A stretch of 30,068 bases of DNA from Neelides folsomi (GCA_034687125.1 JAQGBZ010000576.1:1-30068), one strand, 5' to 3'; numbered from the stretch's first letter, positions 8,572 through 18,166 are shown. Translations and numbers: made by a program. The notes: generated by a model from the letters alone, not told the origin.

Positions 8572-10855
8572 TTAGTAATGAGAATCAGGAATGAATATAG
8601 GCTTTAATAATTGAAGTGATTCCCAATCAAGAAATTCTGGCTTATGTCCACTATTGTGGTCTTCATCTCCAAATGTATAAAATATTCTTGTAGGACTTTC
8701 TATGTCATCCTGAAAGTAAAAGAAGGATCAGTTAAAAAAGGATATCCCGTGGCATTCGACTTGAGGTAAAAACGATATATAATTAAAAACTTTAACAAAG
8801 ATGCGGATAGGTGAAAATGAATTAAGAGTGGCATTAAGCCAAGGACGTCTCAAAGTGTCCAATGTTATATTCTCGCAGTTGTTTTCCATTTGTTTAGAGT
8901 AGCCTGACACAAAATTGACTGAATTCTGAGCATTTTTTGAATTTTGAACCATGGGTCGAACCATGGTGCGAACCATGGTGCAACATGGTGCGCTCCATGG
9001 TTTACATGGTTAGGCATATGGGCATGGGGAAAAAAGCTGGAAAAGGGTAGGGGAGAAACGTCCTTGTATATTCTTTCAATGTCCTTGGTAAAATCAATAT
9101 TCCAGGAGGGGAAGCCCTTATCCCCAATTTCAACAAAAAATTTACGATTGAACTTGTTTTTGTTAATGGATATATGAACATACTCATAAAATATTTATAT
9201 TCTAGGTACATATATTTATTTCCAATTTCCATTTGTCTTAATTTTTAAATACATATAAGTACTACTATTCATAGTTGGGATTAATGAATAAAGTAAGTAC
9301 AATATCATTGTATAATGGGAAAATGTTAAATATTTAATTATATAATATTAGTATCATTACACCTACAATGAGATAATTCATTCAAGATATATCAAAATGT
9401 GTGCAATAGTATTTAAGTTTTATCAATAAAATTGAGTTTAAAATAATTAATTAATATCGAAAGCTCATTTTTAATATATGTATAGTATGGTAAGATATTT
9501 AAAAAAAATTGAATAATGAATATTAAAATATATTATCCTAAAAAATCTCAATCAATTTCTTACCGATATTTCAATATCAGAATAATCTCCAGTTGACAAT
9601 TTTCTATTGAATTTAACATAAGTAATGCCTCCCGTTTCTGTGGCATTTTCAAGATTCCAATCAGAATTTAAATCTCTAGTTGGAAATTGTTCGATGTCAT
9701 TTCTTGACCAGTAATCCTAATCCCAATATTATAATAATTAAGTACACATGAACTCGGATATAGTCACCTTGGTTATAGTCACAACTCGGCTATAGTCATT
9801 ATTTTCAATTGTCCCGGCAGGGAGATAGGCAATATAATGTCCTCGTTTATAGTCAAACTCGGCTATACTCAATCAAATCCACCCCTCCCTTGAAGTTGAC
9901 TATATCCGAGTTCATGTGTAATTGCATATTTAATTATCTATATCCATATGTTATACGAATATGCATGTAATTTATAAATTAAATGTAACAATTACATCAT
10001 GATATCCAGTTCCATCGAAGCCTCCAATGAAATAATCAACAAATGTATATTGTTCTCTAACTTCAATAAATCCAAATATGACATTTCCCAATGTTTCAAC
10101 TGTTAAGTCAATTGTGATAATATTTTCAATTAAATCAGTGGTCCATCCGAGTTTGTATTTCCCATTAAAATATATCCTTTCTTGTCTTGGAATGAATTTT
10201 GGTGGATCGAGAGTTGTAATTATTGGATCTGTGGAAGTTTCTATTCTTGATGTTGTGGTTTCGTCACCATTGGACTGGAATGTTAAATGAACTTTATCTA
10301 TAATTGCCCAATCTGTATCTGTATTGCTCCCAGGAATTTCAAACCATATTTCCTGAAAAATAAAAAATTGTTCAAATAACAAAACATATTAATTACAATT
10401 ACAATATTTTCACTGGGATAATTATTTCTTACTTTAACGTAAATTGGAGAAGAAATGTTAACATCGAATCTGTCCCATGAATTACTCGTTAATTCTCCAA
10501 TTTTAGTATTGTCATTAAGATTTGCAAACAATATTCCACTTCCACTTGTTTTAGCTTCCATTTCGAATCTTTGTATTATGTTTGGTGGTGTAATATTAAT
10601 ATTATAATTACAAATTGTAGTACACGCAGTCCAAAATCCAGTTTCAGAGGAATCCCCTATTCTTTTAAGATTACATGGCGGTGCTGGTAAAAGTTGACCG
10701 CCGTCTTGTATAGTATATTTGCAATTTGTGGTCACTCTAAAAAACTCTGGATATGACACAAGCTCTTCTCTAATGTCAACTGTAAAAGTAATCGACAATC
10801 CATTTTCAATTTTCAAAATGAAATAAAAAATACAAATAAAATAAAAAGAATTCAT
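8572..10855 (-). CDS. Secreted single-DOMON protein, 356 aa, paralogue of the mucin-DOMON gene
   Basis: Four exons, all phase 0: 10855-10433, 10352-9996, 9716-9564, 8709-8572. Signal peptide MNSFYFICIFYFILKIENG; then the same Cys-containing N-terminal domain as the large gene, nearly identical at DNA level; a very short Thr-rich linker (about 30 residues); then one complete DOMON in the usual three pieces (GKYKLGWTTDLIENIITIDL; FNRKLSTGDYSDIEIS; RIFYTFGDEDHNSGHKPEF). It ends ...LLKPIFIPDSHY-stop directly after the DOMON, so there is no enzymatic domain, transmembrane anchor or further module. This gives the minimal unit of the family: N-domain, linker, DOMON. Intron 2 carries a MITE and intron 3 is much longer (854 bp) than its counterparts. 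Ligand and role are unknown; an extracellular binding protein is the cautious reading. Confidence 0.88.
8940..9010. repeat. Short degenerate tandem repeat of an ACCATGG-containing unit
   Basis: Inside intron 3 of the short DOMON gene. The palindromic hexamer CCATGG recurs at short spacing (units like GAACCATGGTGC), then decays. It lies in the part of the intron that is extra relative to the paralogous introns, so it probably came with an insertion. ORFs through it on both strands are unsupported. Confidence 0.6.
9745..9918. mobile_element. 174 bp MITE, Tc1/mariner-like, in an intron
   Basis: Perfect 22 bp terminal inverted repeats (CACATGAACTCGGATATAG plus TCA) with a TA on each side (9743-9744 and 9919-9920). 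The inside holds further copies of the CTCGG(A/C)TATAGTCA motif at about 9782 and 9857. It lies in the A-B intron of the short DOMON gene. Without it, that intron would be about 100 bp, like the equivalent introns of the large gene (86-131 bp), which supports a clean insertion. Confidence 0.8.
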
Positions 10856-11234
10856 TTTGGTTTAGTTAAGGAATTGAATACCAAATTCAATTAACCGTAA
10901 GAGTACATATGTGTGAGTATGACATGTGTACAAATGAAAAATATTAAAATTATTAATTTAAGATAAGGCTATTTACCGTTTAAGATAAAATTTGGACTTT
11001 GGATGTTATATCCATGATTAACATTAATTAGGCTAAGGTGTAACGCAAAATTGCCGACAAAGTGGCTTATTAATTTTGCTTATTTTATCTTATTGTTGTA
11101 AATGCGTGAATGGTAAGGGAACAGAAACATTATTTCGGAGAATGAGATAATTTATTATTTTTAATATTCGATCAATTAAATATTTTTTCCGCATAATAGG
11201 TCAAGGTCTAGATAATCAGGTAAAAAGGGGAACC

Positions 11235-11282
11235 TTATCCGGAAACGGATAATGACTGCCACAAAATGGGCAAAGGTTGCCC
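11235..11282. repeat. Two adjacent small hairpins
   Basis: TTATCCG-GAAA-CGGATAA (7 bp stem, GNRA-type loop) at 11235-11252, and GGGCAA-AGG-TTGCCC at 11268-11282. They are the only GC-richer spots in this spacer. The second shares its GGGCAA...TTGCCC core with the hairpin at 29300. Confidence 0.5.
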
Positions 11283-11609
11283 AATATGGGAAAATTCAAA
11301 AATTAATGGTAGTTATATGGTAATTATTGTCAAAATTAAATTAAGAGCTGCATAAAAATTAACATAGGATATAGTGTAGATAAAGTTTTATGAATAAAAC
11401 ATTAAAGCACAATTCAAAATTTACTTTGTATGTTAATGAATAAATAGTAATTTTTTCTATTTACTTTCTTATTTTTACGTTTGGTTTAATGCTGAATTTT
11501 TTTTAATTATAAATAAATAAGGCGTTACCTAACTATTTAATTAGGGAAATAACGTTTGCCAATATCCGTGGCTTGGACTAGAGGTAAATGTTAAAAATTG
11601 TAATTGTAA

Positions 11610-11746
11610 TCAAATGGATGGAGGATATTTATTTTAATGGATTCGTGTGAATTAATAATCCAAATTCAATTTAAAATTGTTATATACTTAATAAGAAATA
11701 AAGTAAACAATAAATAGTCAAAATATATATAAGAAGACCAAATTTT
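11610..11746 (+). promoter_or_regulatory. Promoter block of the IR-like gene, with TATA box
   Basis: Contains TATATAAG at 11726-11733, 84 bases above the start codon. The block from about 11610 to 11746 is repeated, diverged, in the same orientation at 16388-16526, including the AAGTAAACAATAAATA and ATATAAGAAGACCAAATTTT stretches. Conservation outside coding sequence supports a promoter role. Confidence 0.6.
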
Positions 11747-11816
11747 CCATTATTCATTATTTTCCGAGTTCATACAATTCGCGAATGAAATATTTTTAAA
11801 AAATATATAAATTATA

Positions 11817-13811
11817 ATGCTTTTTATTAAGTATATATTTATAATATTCAACTTATCATTTGCAATTAAATTAAAATCAAAAGTTAATTTATATTTACCA
11901 AATGTTGAGAATTGTCATATTGAATTATTAAAATGGTCTCCATCATTTGATATCTCAGATGAATTGGCTCCTTTAATTCCCTTAAAATATAATCCAGTTA
12001 CTTATTATGAATTCAATTATTTAATAAATGGATCATTGGTTATTAACAAAAACTACATTGATAGATTTAGAATATTTTCTCAACTACATCGAATCAGGTT
12101 AAATTATTGTACAATGTTTTACACAATAAACCCAAAAGAAAACGAATTGTCGCAGTGGATTGATCATACGATAAAGTATTTAATTATTAAAGTAGATTTT
12201 TATTTTATATTTCTTAACGAGGAAAATATACGAAATTATAATTTTTTATTTGCCTATAAAAATCATGATTACAAATACAGTGGATTTTTTCATTGGTGGT
12301 TTTTGAATCATAACATAAAATTATTTTTTATTTTGAGTAGTCGAAAGCAAATTGGTCTTTATTGTTGTTATTGCAATTTAGCCGAAAAAATTATATATAT
12401 ACCAATAAAGCAATTAATTAATAAATATGAATTCATTAAATTTTATAATAAAATTAATTCAAAGGGGAATTTAAATCCAATTAACTACCTACTTAATGAA
12501 TATGAATTCTCTGTTCAACAAATACATGATGATCTAATTAATCCCAACTGTTTTATTATGTATTTTAAATGCATTTCAGCTCCAAGAATTACTAAAATAT
12601 TAACGAAAAAACTTAATTTGACTATATCTTCTTATATAATAAATTATAACCCAAATAGTTATTATATACCCAATATAATGCCAGATGTAGAAGATTTAAT
12701 TATTTTTATTGGAAATTCTGTGAATCATTTAAATTTAAAATACTACCTTTGTTATTGTTCAAAAAATAATCTTTTAGAACCCCACAACTGGTCTATATTA
12801 ACAGATCCGTATGATTTAGAATCGTGGATTTTTTTAATTCTAACTTTTATTTTCATGCTTGTTGTGGTCACATTGAAAGGATTTAAATTTTCAAATCTTT
12901 TAAATCAAATAAATATAAATTTATTTGATCTGATAAGATTAACGCTTAGAACTGGAGGAATCAAAGATGAGAATTTTACCAAATTAATGTGTTGTTGGGC
13001 AATGGGTTTATTATTTTTCTCATTTTGTTATGAAGGATTAATTACATTAACTCTAACTGTACCATTAAAACCAAAGGAAATTAACAATATAAGCACATTG
13101 TATGAAAATAATTATAAAGTATTACAAATTGGTATTGAGGGTTTGCCCTATAATAATCGTTCAAATTATGGAATATTTATTCAAAAAAAATGTCCATATT
13201 CAACAACTAATTTATCAAATTGTTTAACTCCTAAGCTAAATTTAAATTATGCGGATAATAAAAGCAATGGTTATGTTTACAACATCTATCGTCAATTTAA
13301 CAAACTAAGGTTTTCCAAGTCAATGGCATTTTTACGACCAATCGCCAAATTTGTTGTATTTATACTTAATAAAATATCTATTGTATTAAAAATTCCTGAT
13401 CTTTGTTACTTTTCCGAAGAAATTGTTTACGAAACCAGTTCTCATTGGAAATTTGTCGGTCCTTATTCTGATCAACTTTATCATGCTTTTAATTCTCTTT
13501 TTTCAACTGGAATTATTCATTTACATTACAATGAAGTCAATTCAATCGAAGAATATTCAAATGAAATGAAAAAAACGCGCCAGAAGTTTTCTCCTGCTTT
13601 AAAAGTCGAACAAAGACGTTTATCATCGTTTTACAAAGTACAAAACGAAATTAATCTGAGAGATGAAGAAAGGTCTTTAAAATTAAATTCTAATATTACA
13701 TTTAGTTTCATCATTCTTGTATGTTTAAATTTCACTGGATTTACTTTTTTTATTTTTGAAATTATTCACTTTCGCTCTAAACATACCAATGTTATTAAAT
13801 TTAAAGTTTAA
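11817..13811 (+). CDS. Divergent ionotropic-receptor-like channel, 664 aa
   Basis: Single exon with an N-terminal signal peptide (MLFIKYIFIIFNLSFA). Topology fits an ionotropic receptor of the iGluR superfamily: extracellular S1 part to about residue 329; TM1 at about 338-357 (WIFLILTFIFMLVVVTL), following a DPYDLESW segment; a pore-loop stretch with FDLIRLTLRTGG; TM2 at about 389-415 (FFSFCYEGLITLTLTVPLKP, at the place of the SYTANLAAFLT motif of iGluRs); an S2 part with FVGPYSDQLYHAFNSLFSTG, matching the usual 'pY...F...l...Gi' of IRs; last TM at about 625-650. The SYTANL-type motif is heavily altered, so this is a fast-evolving, probably chemosensory IR. A related, broken copy lies tail-to-tail just downstream. 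Ligand cannot be inferred. The call as IR rests on topology and motif spacing, not on strong identity. Confidence 0.75.
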   Translation: MLFIKYIFIIFNLSFAIKLKSKVNLYLPNVENCHIELLKWSPSFDISDELAPLIPLKYNPVTYYEFNYLINGSLVINKNYIDRFRIFSQLHRIRLNYCTMFYTINPKENELSQWIDHTIKYLIIKVDFYFIFLNEENIRNYNFLFAYKNHDYKYSGFFHWWFLNHNIKLFFILSSRKQIGLYCCYCNLAEKIIYIPIKQLINKYEFIKFYNKINSKGNLNPINYLLNEYEFSVQQIHDDLINPNCFIMYFKCISAPRITKILTKKLNLTISSYIINYNPNSYYIPNIMPDVEDLIIFIGNSVNHLNLKYYLCYCSKNNLLEPHNWSILTDPYDLESWIFLILTFIFMLVVVTLKGFKFSNLLNQININLFDLIRLTLRTGGIKDENFTKLMCCWAMGLLFFSFCYEGLITLTLTVPLKPKEINNISTLYENNYKVLQIGIEGLPYNNRSNYGIFIQKKCPYSTTNLSNCLTPKLNLNYADNKSNGYVYNIYRQFNKLRFSKSMAFLRPIAKFVVFILNKISIVLKIPDLCYFSEEIVYETSSHWKFVGPYSDQLYHAFNSLFSTGIIHLHYNEVNSIEEYSNEMKKTRQKFSPALKVEQRRLSSFYKVQNEINLRDEERSLKLNSNITFSFIILVCLNFTGFTFFIFEIIHFRSKHTNVIKFKV

Positions 13812-14054
13812 TTTTAAATATACAGAGGGTGATTCTTTCCCATTTGAAGAATTCAGAAATTTCAATAACAAATTTCTAGTAAACCATTTGTCTGACAACA
13901 TACATACATAATATGTATAAATATTTGTAACTATAGTAAACCAATCTGTGATGAATAGACTCATATTATTATTATCAAAATTTAATATTTTCAATACCCT
14001 ATATTCTTTTAAAAGTAACAAAATACGATTCAAAATATGAATCGTAATAGTGTA
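13812..14054. other. Spacer between tail-to-tail IR gene and IR pseudogene
   Basis: AT-rich, about 240 bp, no gene. The minus-strand ORF crossing it into the IR gene is a shadow. Confidence 0.6.
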
Positions 14055-14591
14055 CTATAAAAAACGAAAAGTTTCGATTAAGAAAAATATAAGTGCCATT
14101 AAATTTAAATAAAGAAATAAATGGAAAGAAAAAATGATATGTGATTGTAACAATAATGGTCTTTCCTCATCTTTAGCATAAGCCTCTTTAATTAATTTAT
14201 TTCTAATTGAATTTTCATTGTTTGATTTTTTCACTTTGAATAAGATTCTAGTAAATTTATCAATTTGATCTCCATGTTTATAAAAAAAATAGAGTTACAC
14301 CCGAAGAAAATAAGCAATTGAAATTATTATAGAGTTCATCAGAGAAAGGTCCGACAAATATCCAAATTGATAATGCGTAGTATTTAATTTTTTCAACAAA
14401 ATTAATCCAGATATTCTGATTTGTCAAAGCTAAATATTGTATTCATAAATTTAAAAAAGGCTAAAGAATTCGATTTGACGAACATCGTTATTTGGTTAGG
14501 GTGCGCTGTTACTAATTTCGTTATTTTGTATGTTTTAGTCATATCACTACCATACATATTTTCTCCATTGTCCACTAACATATATAAAAAT

Positions 14592-15703
14592 TAGAGATGC
14601 GACGAATAGTGAATTTCAGCTATCGGTCGAATACCGGATAGTAAGGTTTAATGTCGAACCGGTTACAAATACTTCGCCGGTTAACCGTCGGTCTATTCGG
14701 TAAACTAACCTGTAAACTATCCGGCCGGCTATTCGGTTGATAATTTGTTAAACATTCGTGCTTGGCGTAATGGACCACCCAAGGATTTTATCCGTTACAA
14801 TGAAGCTTCTATCAAAACGTTTGACTTTCGCAACTTTTCTTGATCCAAGGTTCAAAACTTCACATTTTAACGAGGAATTAAAATGTTCAGTCAAATCTGC
14901 TCTTTTGAATGAAATGATTACTTCTCACCGGGTTGAACCGACTACAAACATGCCTATTTCTGAAGGTAAATCATTCTGGGATAAGTACTCAAAAAACCAT
15001 TCGGAAGCATCAAATTTGACAAACGAGAAACAACTCGAAGAAGATTGAATTTCTACCTTGCACAACCTTTATTAAACAAGGTATGGCTATAATATTAACC
15101 TATATACATATATCTTTCTATTCTTTGTTTATCACTTTTAGCAAATAATTAATTTTCTATTTACTCAGGGTCAGTTTTACTCATTAAAATATTTTTTTAT
15201 ATTCCTACATAGGATAAAACTCCTCATTCTTGGTGGAAAGAAAATTATCTCCAATTTCCAATTCTTTCGACTTTGACAAAAAAGTATCTTTCAGCACCCG
15301 GAAGTTCTGTGCTTAGTGAAAGGTTTTTCTCTGAAACGGGCATTATTTTTGAAGAAAGAAGAAATCGTCTGTTGCCCACAAACGGGGAAATTCTTGGCTT
15401 TATAAATTATAATTTACCATTACTCTCAATTAAATATTAAATTCATTTTAAATATGTAAATAACAATAACTTATAATATGTAAACAAATCAAATTAATCA
15501 ACTTAATAACCAATTTGATATTAAAAATATGAAAATTTACATTTATTCATTTTGTATTTACATTTTAATTGAACCGAATATTTACCGAATAACCGCCGGT
15601 TATTCGCCGGATAGTTATAATTCAACCGAACCAATTCGAGCCGAATAATCGAAACCGGTATTCGACCGAATATCGGTTATTATCCGACTTCGTCGCAACT
15701 CTA
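14592..15703 (+). mobile_element. Internally deleted hAT transposon, 1,112 bp
   Basis: Bounded by a perfect 8 bp duplication ATAAAAAT (14584-14591 and 15704-15711), the size typical of hAT elements. Terminal inverted repeats are short and imperfect: TAGAGATGCGACGAA against TAGAGTTGCGACGAA. Both subterminal regions (about 14620-14750 and 15575-15690) are packed with TATTCGG / ACCGGTT / CCGAATA motifs, the usual form of transposase binding sites. Only the C-terminal part of a transposase remains inside. It sits in an IR pseudogene. Confidence 0.9.
14758..15440 (+). pseudogene. Remnant of hAT transposase, C-terminal part
   Basis: First piece at about 14758-15048 holds TFATFLDPRFKTSHF, the typical 'LDPRFK' region before the dimerisation domain, and FWDKYSK. 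Second piece at 15213-15440, preceded by a possible TACATAG acceptor, reads WWKENYLQFPILSTLTKKYL, then SVLSERFFSETGIIFEERRN and a stop: the hATC dimerisation domain. The DNA-binding BED finger and the catalytic core are missing, so it cannot be autonomous. An intron between the two pieces is possible but the donor is unclear. Confidence 0.85.
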
Positions 15704-16387
15704 ATAAAAATCATTATTTTTAAATGGACAAAGTTTTCTAATGAAGTACGCAAAAATTGCATCTGGATGAAGAATATAACCCGATGAATCTAAATTATAC
15801 ATTTTAAGTCCTTTGTTGAATAATATAGTCATGTTATTTTCTCCTATGGGTTTTAAGGGAACTGTTAAATTCAATGTAATTATTCCTTCATAATAAAAAC
15901 TAAAAATTAGTAAAATAATTGACCACAAGCACATTTTGTAAAATTTTTATCTTGGAGTCCTCCAGTTCTCAAAATCAACCTAAGTAGGTCAAAGGAATTA
16001 ATCATCATTACTTGTAAAGGATTTCCCAATTTATTTATTAAATTAAAATTATTATGCATTTCATATTTTATTAATCCTAAAATAAGTAAAATAATAAACA
16101 TTAAAATAAGTAAAATCCACGAGTACAAATCATAGGCATCTAATAAAATTAATTTTCTCAAACTTCTTCTTTCTTGAATAAATGAGATTATATTCAATAC
16201 TTGAATGATAAATTTGATTTCCAAGGGAGTAAAAATAGAAATGTCTATCTGGTAAAATGAATGTATTACAAACTAATCCGTTTCCAAAACATATGCACAT
16301 AATCAAATTGTGGGTTTCATTAATGCAGAACATAAATATTTAGAATAAGATTCAAAAGCAACCATAAGTTAACAAATAAAAAATTAA

Positions 16388-16526
16388 TTTTAATCAATGG
16401 GTGCATTATTTATTTAAAGGGATTCGTGTTTATGTAATAATTTAAATCTAATTTAAAATTGTTATAAACTTAATAAGAAGAAGTAAACAATAAATAATCC
16501 AAAAACATATAAGAAGACCAAATTTT
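16388..16526 (+). promoter_or_regulatory. Second copy of the IR promoter block, without its gene
   Basis: Matches 11610-11746 in the same orientation, with GGATTCGTGT, AATTTAAAATTGTTATA, AAGTAAACAATAAATA and ATATAAGAAGACCAAATTTT shared. After AATTTT the two sequences part, and no IR coding follows on the plus strand. The IR pseudogene next to it reads the other way, so this is an orphan promoter, left by rearrangement or deletion. Confidence 0.65.
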
Positions 16527-16744
16527 GGAAACTCCCATTTATCCGATATCCCACGAGTGCTAAGCGTCATTTTATTAGATAGCGCCCTAAAATAGCTAAA
16601 TAAATTAATTTTAATATCACTCTCTATGATTTAAACAATTTTATTATGTAAAACTAATGTGACTATTCATTTTAAATGATAAATATTAATAATAGTTAAT
16701 TTAAATAAAAACTACTTTAAATCCAAATGTTGAGATTTTTTTTA

Positions 16745-16840
16745 ACTTACTTAGGTTGAGCTATTTCAGTTCCAAGGTTAACACAGGCAACTTTTTGTCC
16801 ATCAATTGACCATGAATGCAATTGTATAACTAAAACCACT
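16745..16840 (-). pseudogene. Unidentified exon-like fragment
   Basis: The minus strand reads openly as IQLHSWSIDGQKVACVNLGT followed by EIAQP and then a good donor, AAG|GTAAGT-like (CCTAAGTAAGTT). No matching exons were found on either side. It may be a relic of another gene; the family is not recognised. Confidence 0.25.
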
Positions 16841-16861
16841 TTTTATATTACTAGATATAAG

Positions 16862-16876
16862 TCTGGTAACCAGACT
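16862..16876. promoter_or_regulatory. Palindrome upstream of the reductase start
   Basis: Perfect inverted repeat GTCTGG-TAA-CCAGAC about 45-58 bases above the start codon, followed by two further CTGGTT copies. It could be a protein-binding site in the 5' region; chance is possible. Confidence 0.3.
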
Positions 16877-16919
16877 CTGGTTCTGGTTAAAAGTATTCTG
16901 GTTGAAATATTAAATAAAG

Positions 16920-18012
16920 ATGTCCATCGAAAAATATTTTACGGGAAAAAAAGTTCTGGTTACGGGTGTTGGGCAAGGTTAGATATTTTCTTAAATAATA
17001 TATTATTATTATTGTGCAAGTAACTATAGATAAATACTTATGAGATTAAAATTTTGCGAATATTTGTATATTATAAAATTATAATACATGCTTGAATTAA
17101 TAATGTTTAAATTATATAAAAGGAATTGGAAGAGCAATTGCAGTTAGACTTTGCCAATATGGCGCCGTTGTTTATGGAATTTCAAAAAGTGAAGAACGTC
17201 TCAAATCATTAAAGGAAGAATTTCCCCAAATGAATCTCATCCAGGTTGATTTGAGCAATTGGAATGAAACAAAGGAAGCTTTGGAAGATCTTGAACGGAT
17301 GGATTGTCTCGTCAACAACGCTGCAATTTTACAAGCTCAGGAATTCTTAGATGTTACACCAGAAACATTTGATGCGTAAGTTCAAATTAATTACATCAAT
17401 AGTAAATTCTATAATTTTTTAATTAAATATTTAGTAAACATTTATTTTTAATATTTATAGTCTTTATGCAGTTAACGTGAAAGGAGTAATTAATGTTTCA
17501 CAATTAATTGCCAAGAAAATGAAAGAAGGAAATGGAGGTTCCATCGTTAATATCTCCACATGTGTATACATTTATAATTACCTAAACCTTCTGTCAAACT
17601 ACCTATATATTCACGGAATTAAATTATTAATGTTTATATGTATTTAAAACAGGCCAGCAAAAAGGCGATTCCTTTGCTTAGTGTTTACTGCTCAACCAAA
17701 GCAGCACTTGACTCCATTGGCCGTTCAATGGCCCTTGAACTCGGGAAATACAAAATCCGAGTGAACATGATTAACAATTGTGGCATTGACACCAAAATGT
17801 TTAGAACCTATGCAACTTCTTTAGGCGAACATTACGAAAACCAAGGATTGCCAGGACTTGATTACGCCGAGTTTCTCAAAAGATATCCAATGGGGAAGAT
17901 GATGCTTGACATGGACGAAATGGTCAATCTCACTCTTTTTGTTTTATCCGACGCGGCTTCAATGGTCACTGGACAGACTCATGTCATTGATGGCGGATAT
18001 AGCTTGACTTAA
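16920..18012 (+). CDS. DCXR: L-xylulose reductase / carbonyl reductase (short-chain dehydrogenase), 257 aa
   Basis: Four exons: 16920-16977, 17123-17375, 17461-17563, 17653-18012; junction phases 1, 2, 0 all restore frame. The protein has the SDR signatures in order: TGVGQGIG cofactor loop at residues 15-22, NNAA at 84-87, catalytic Ser 136 in VNIS, YCSTK with Tyr 150 and Lys 154, and the C-terminal TGQTHVIDGGY. Text such as KVLVTG, VDLSNW, LVNNAA, SVYCSTKAALD, MALELGKYKIRVN and FVLSDAASMVTG follows the DCXR subfamily closely (known to reduce L-xylulose and dicarbonyls with NADPH as a cytosolic or membrane-associated tetramer). A Ser-Lys after the second strand (GISKSEERL) agrees with NADPH use. 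Length is near the 244 of the human enzyme. The C-terminal half has a slightly longer loop (LGEHYENQGLPGLDYAEF). All catalytic residues are present; it should be active. Assignment to DCXR rather than another carbonyl reductase is likely, not certain. Confidence 0.92.
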
Positions 18013-18156
18013 TGTATTTAAAGTTACAAGTATATTTATATACGATACTTGTATACCAATAATGATGTTATTAATTGGTATTTATAATATTAAAGTTGAT
18101 GAGTTGATGACATATAATCATATAATCTCTCTTCTACTAATTATACTCCATTATAT

Positions 18157-18166
18157 AATAAATAAA
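18157..18166 (+). terminator. Polyadenylation signal of the reductase gene
   Basis: Two overlapping AATAAA hexamers about 145 bases after the stop codon. Confidence 0.5.

Larger units (their letters stand above)
10856..11816. other. Intergenic region between divergent genes
   Basis: Separates the minus-strand short DOMON gene from the plus-strand IR gene. It holds two tight hairpins at 11235-11252 and 11268-11282 and the IR promoter block (about 11610-11746). No ORF of note. Confidence 0.6.
14055..16333 (-). pseudogene. IR-like pseudogene, 5'-truncated, frameshifted and split by a hAT element
   Basis: Two blocks read on the minus strand. Block 16333-15704 carries the TM1 region (LLDAYDLYSWILLIL), pore region (FDLLRLILRTGGLQDKNFTK) and TM2 (FSFYYEGIITLNLTVPLKP), each close to the intact gene at 11817. 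A one-base frameshift separates NFTK from CLWSIILLIF, and another lies before LLDAYD. Block 14591-14055, past the hAT element, carries the S2 part (IWIFVGPFSDELYNNFNCLF), AKDEERPLLLQSHIIFSF and a last membrane segment, again with stops (after KSEYLD) and frame changes, ending in a TAG at the expected C-terminus. About 300 N-terminal residues have no counterpart. Clearly a dead copy; the hAT insertion came into one of its exons. Confidence 0.85.

Noticed and set aside
8728..9232. ORFs on both strands around the CCATGG repeat
   Set aside because: They lie inside an intron, contain the repeat, and show no recognisable domain.
13725..14033. Minus-strand 102-codon ORF
   Set aside because: Overlaps the 3' end of the IR gene antisense and has only low-complexity Asn/Lys/Leu composition.
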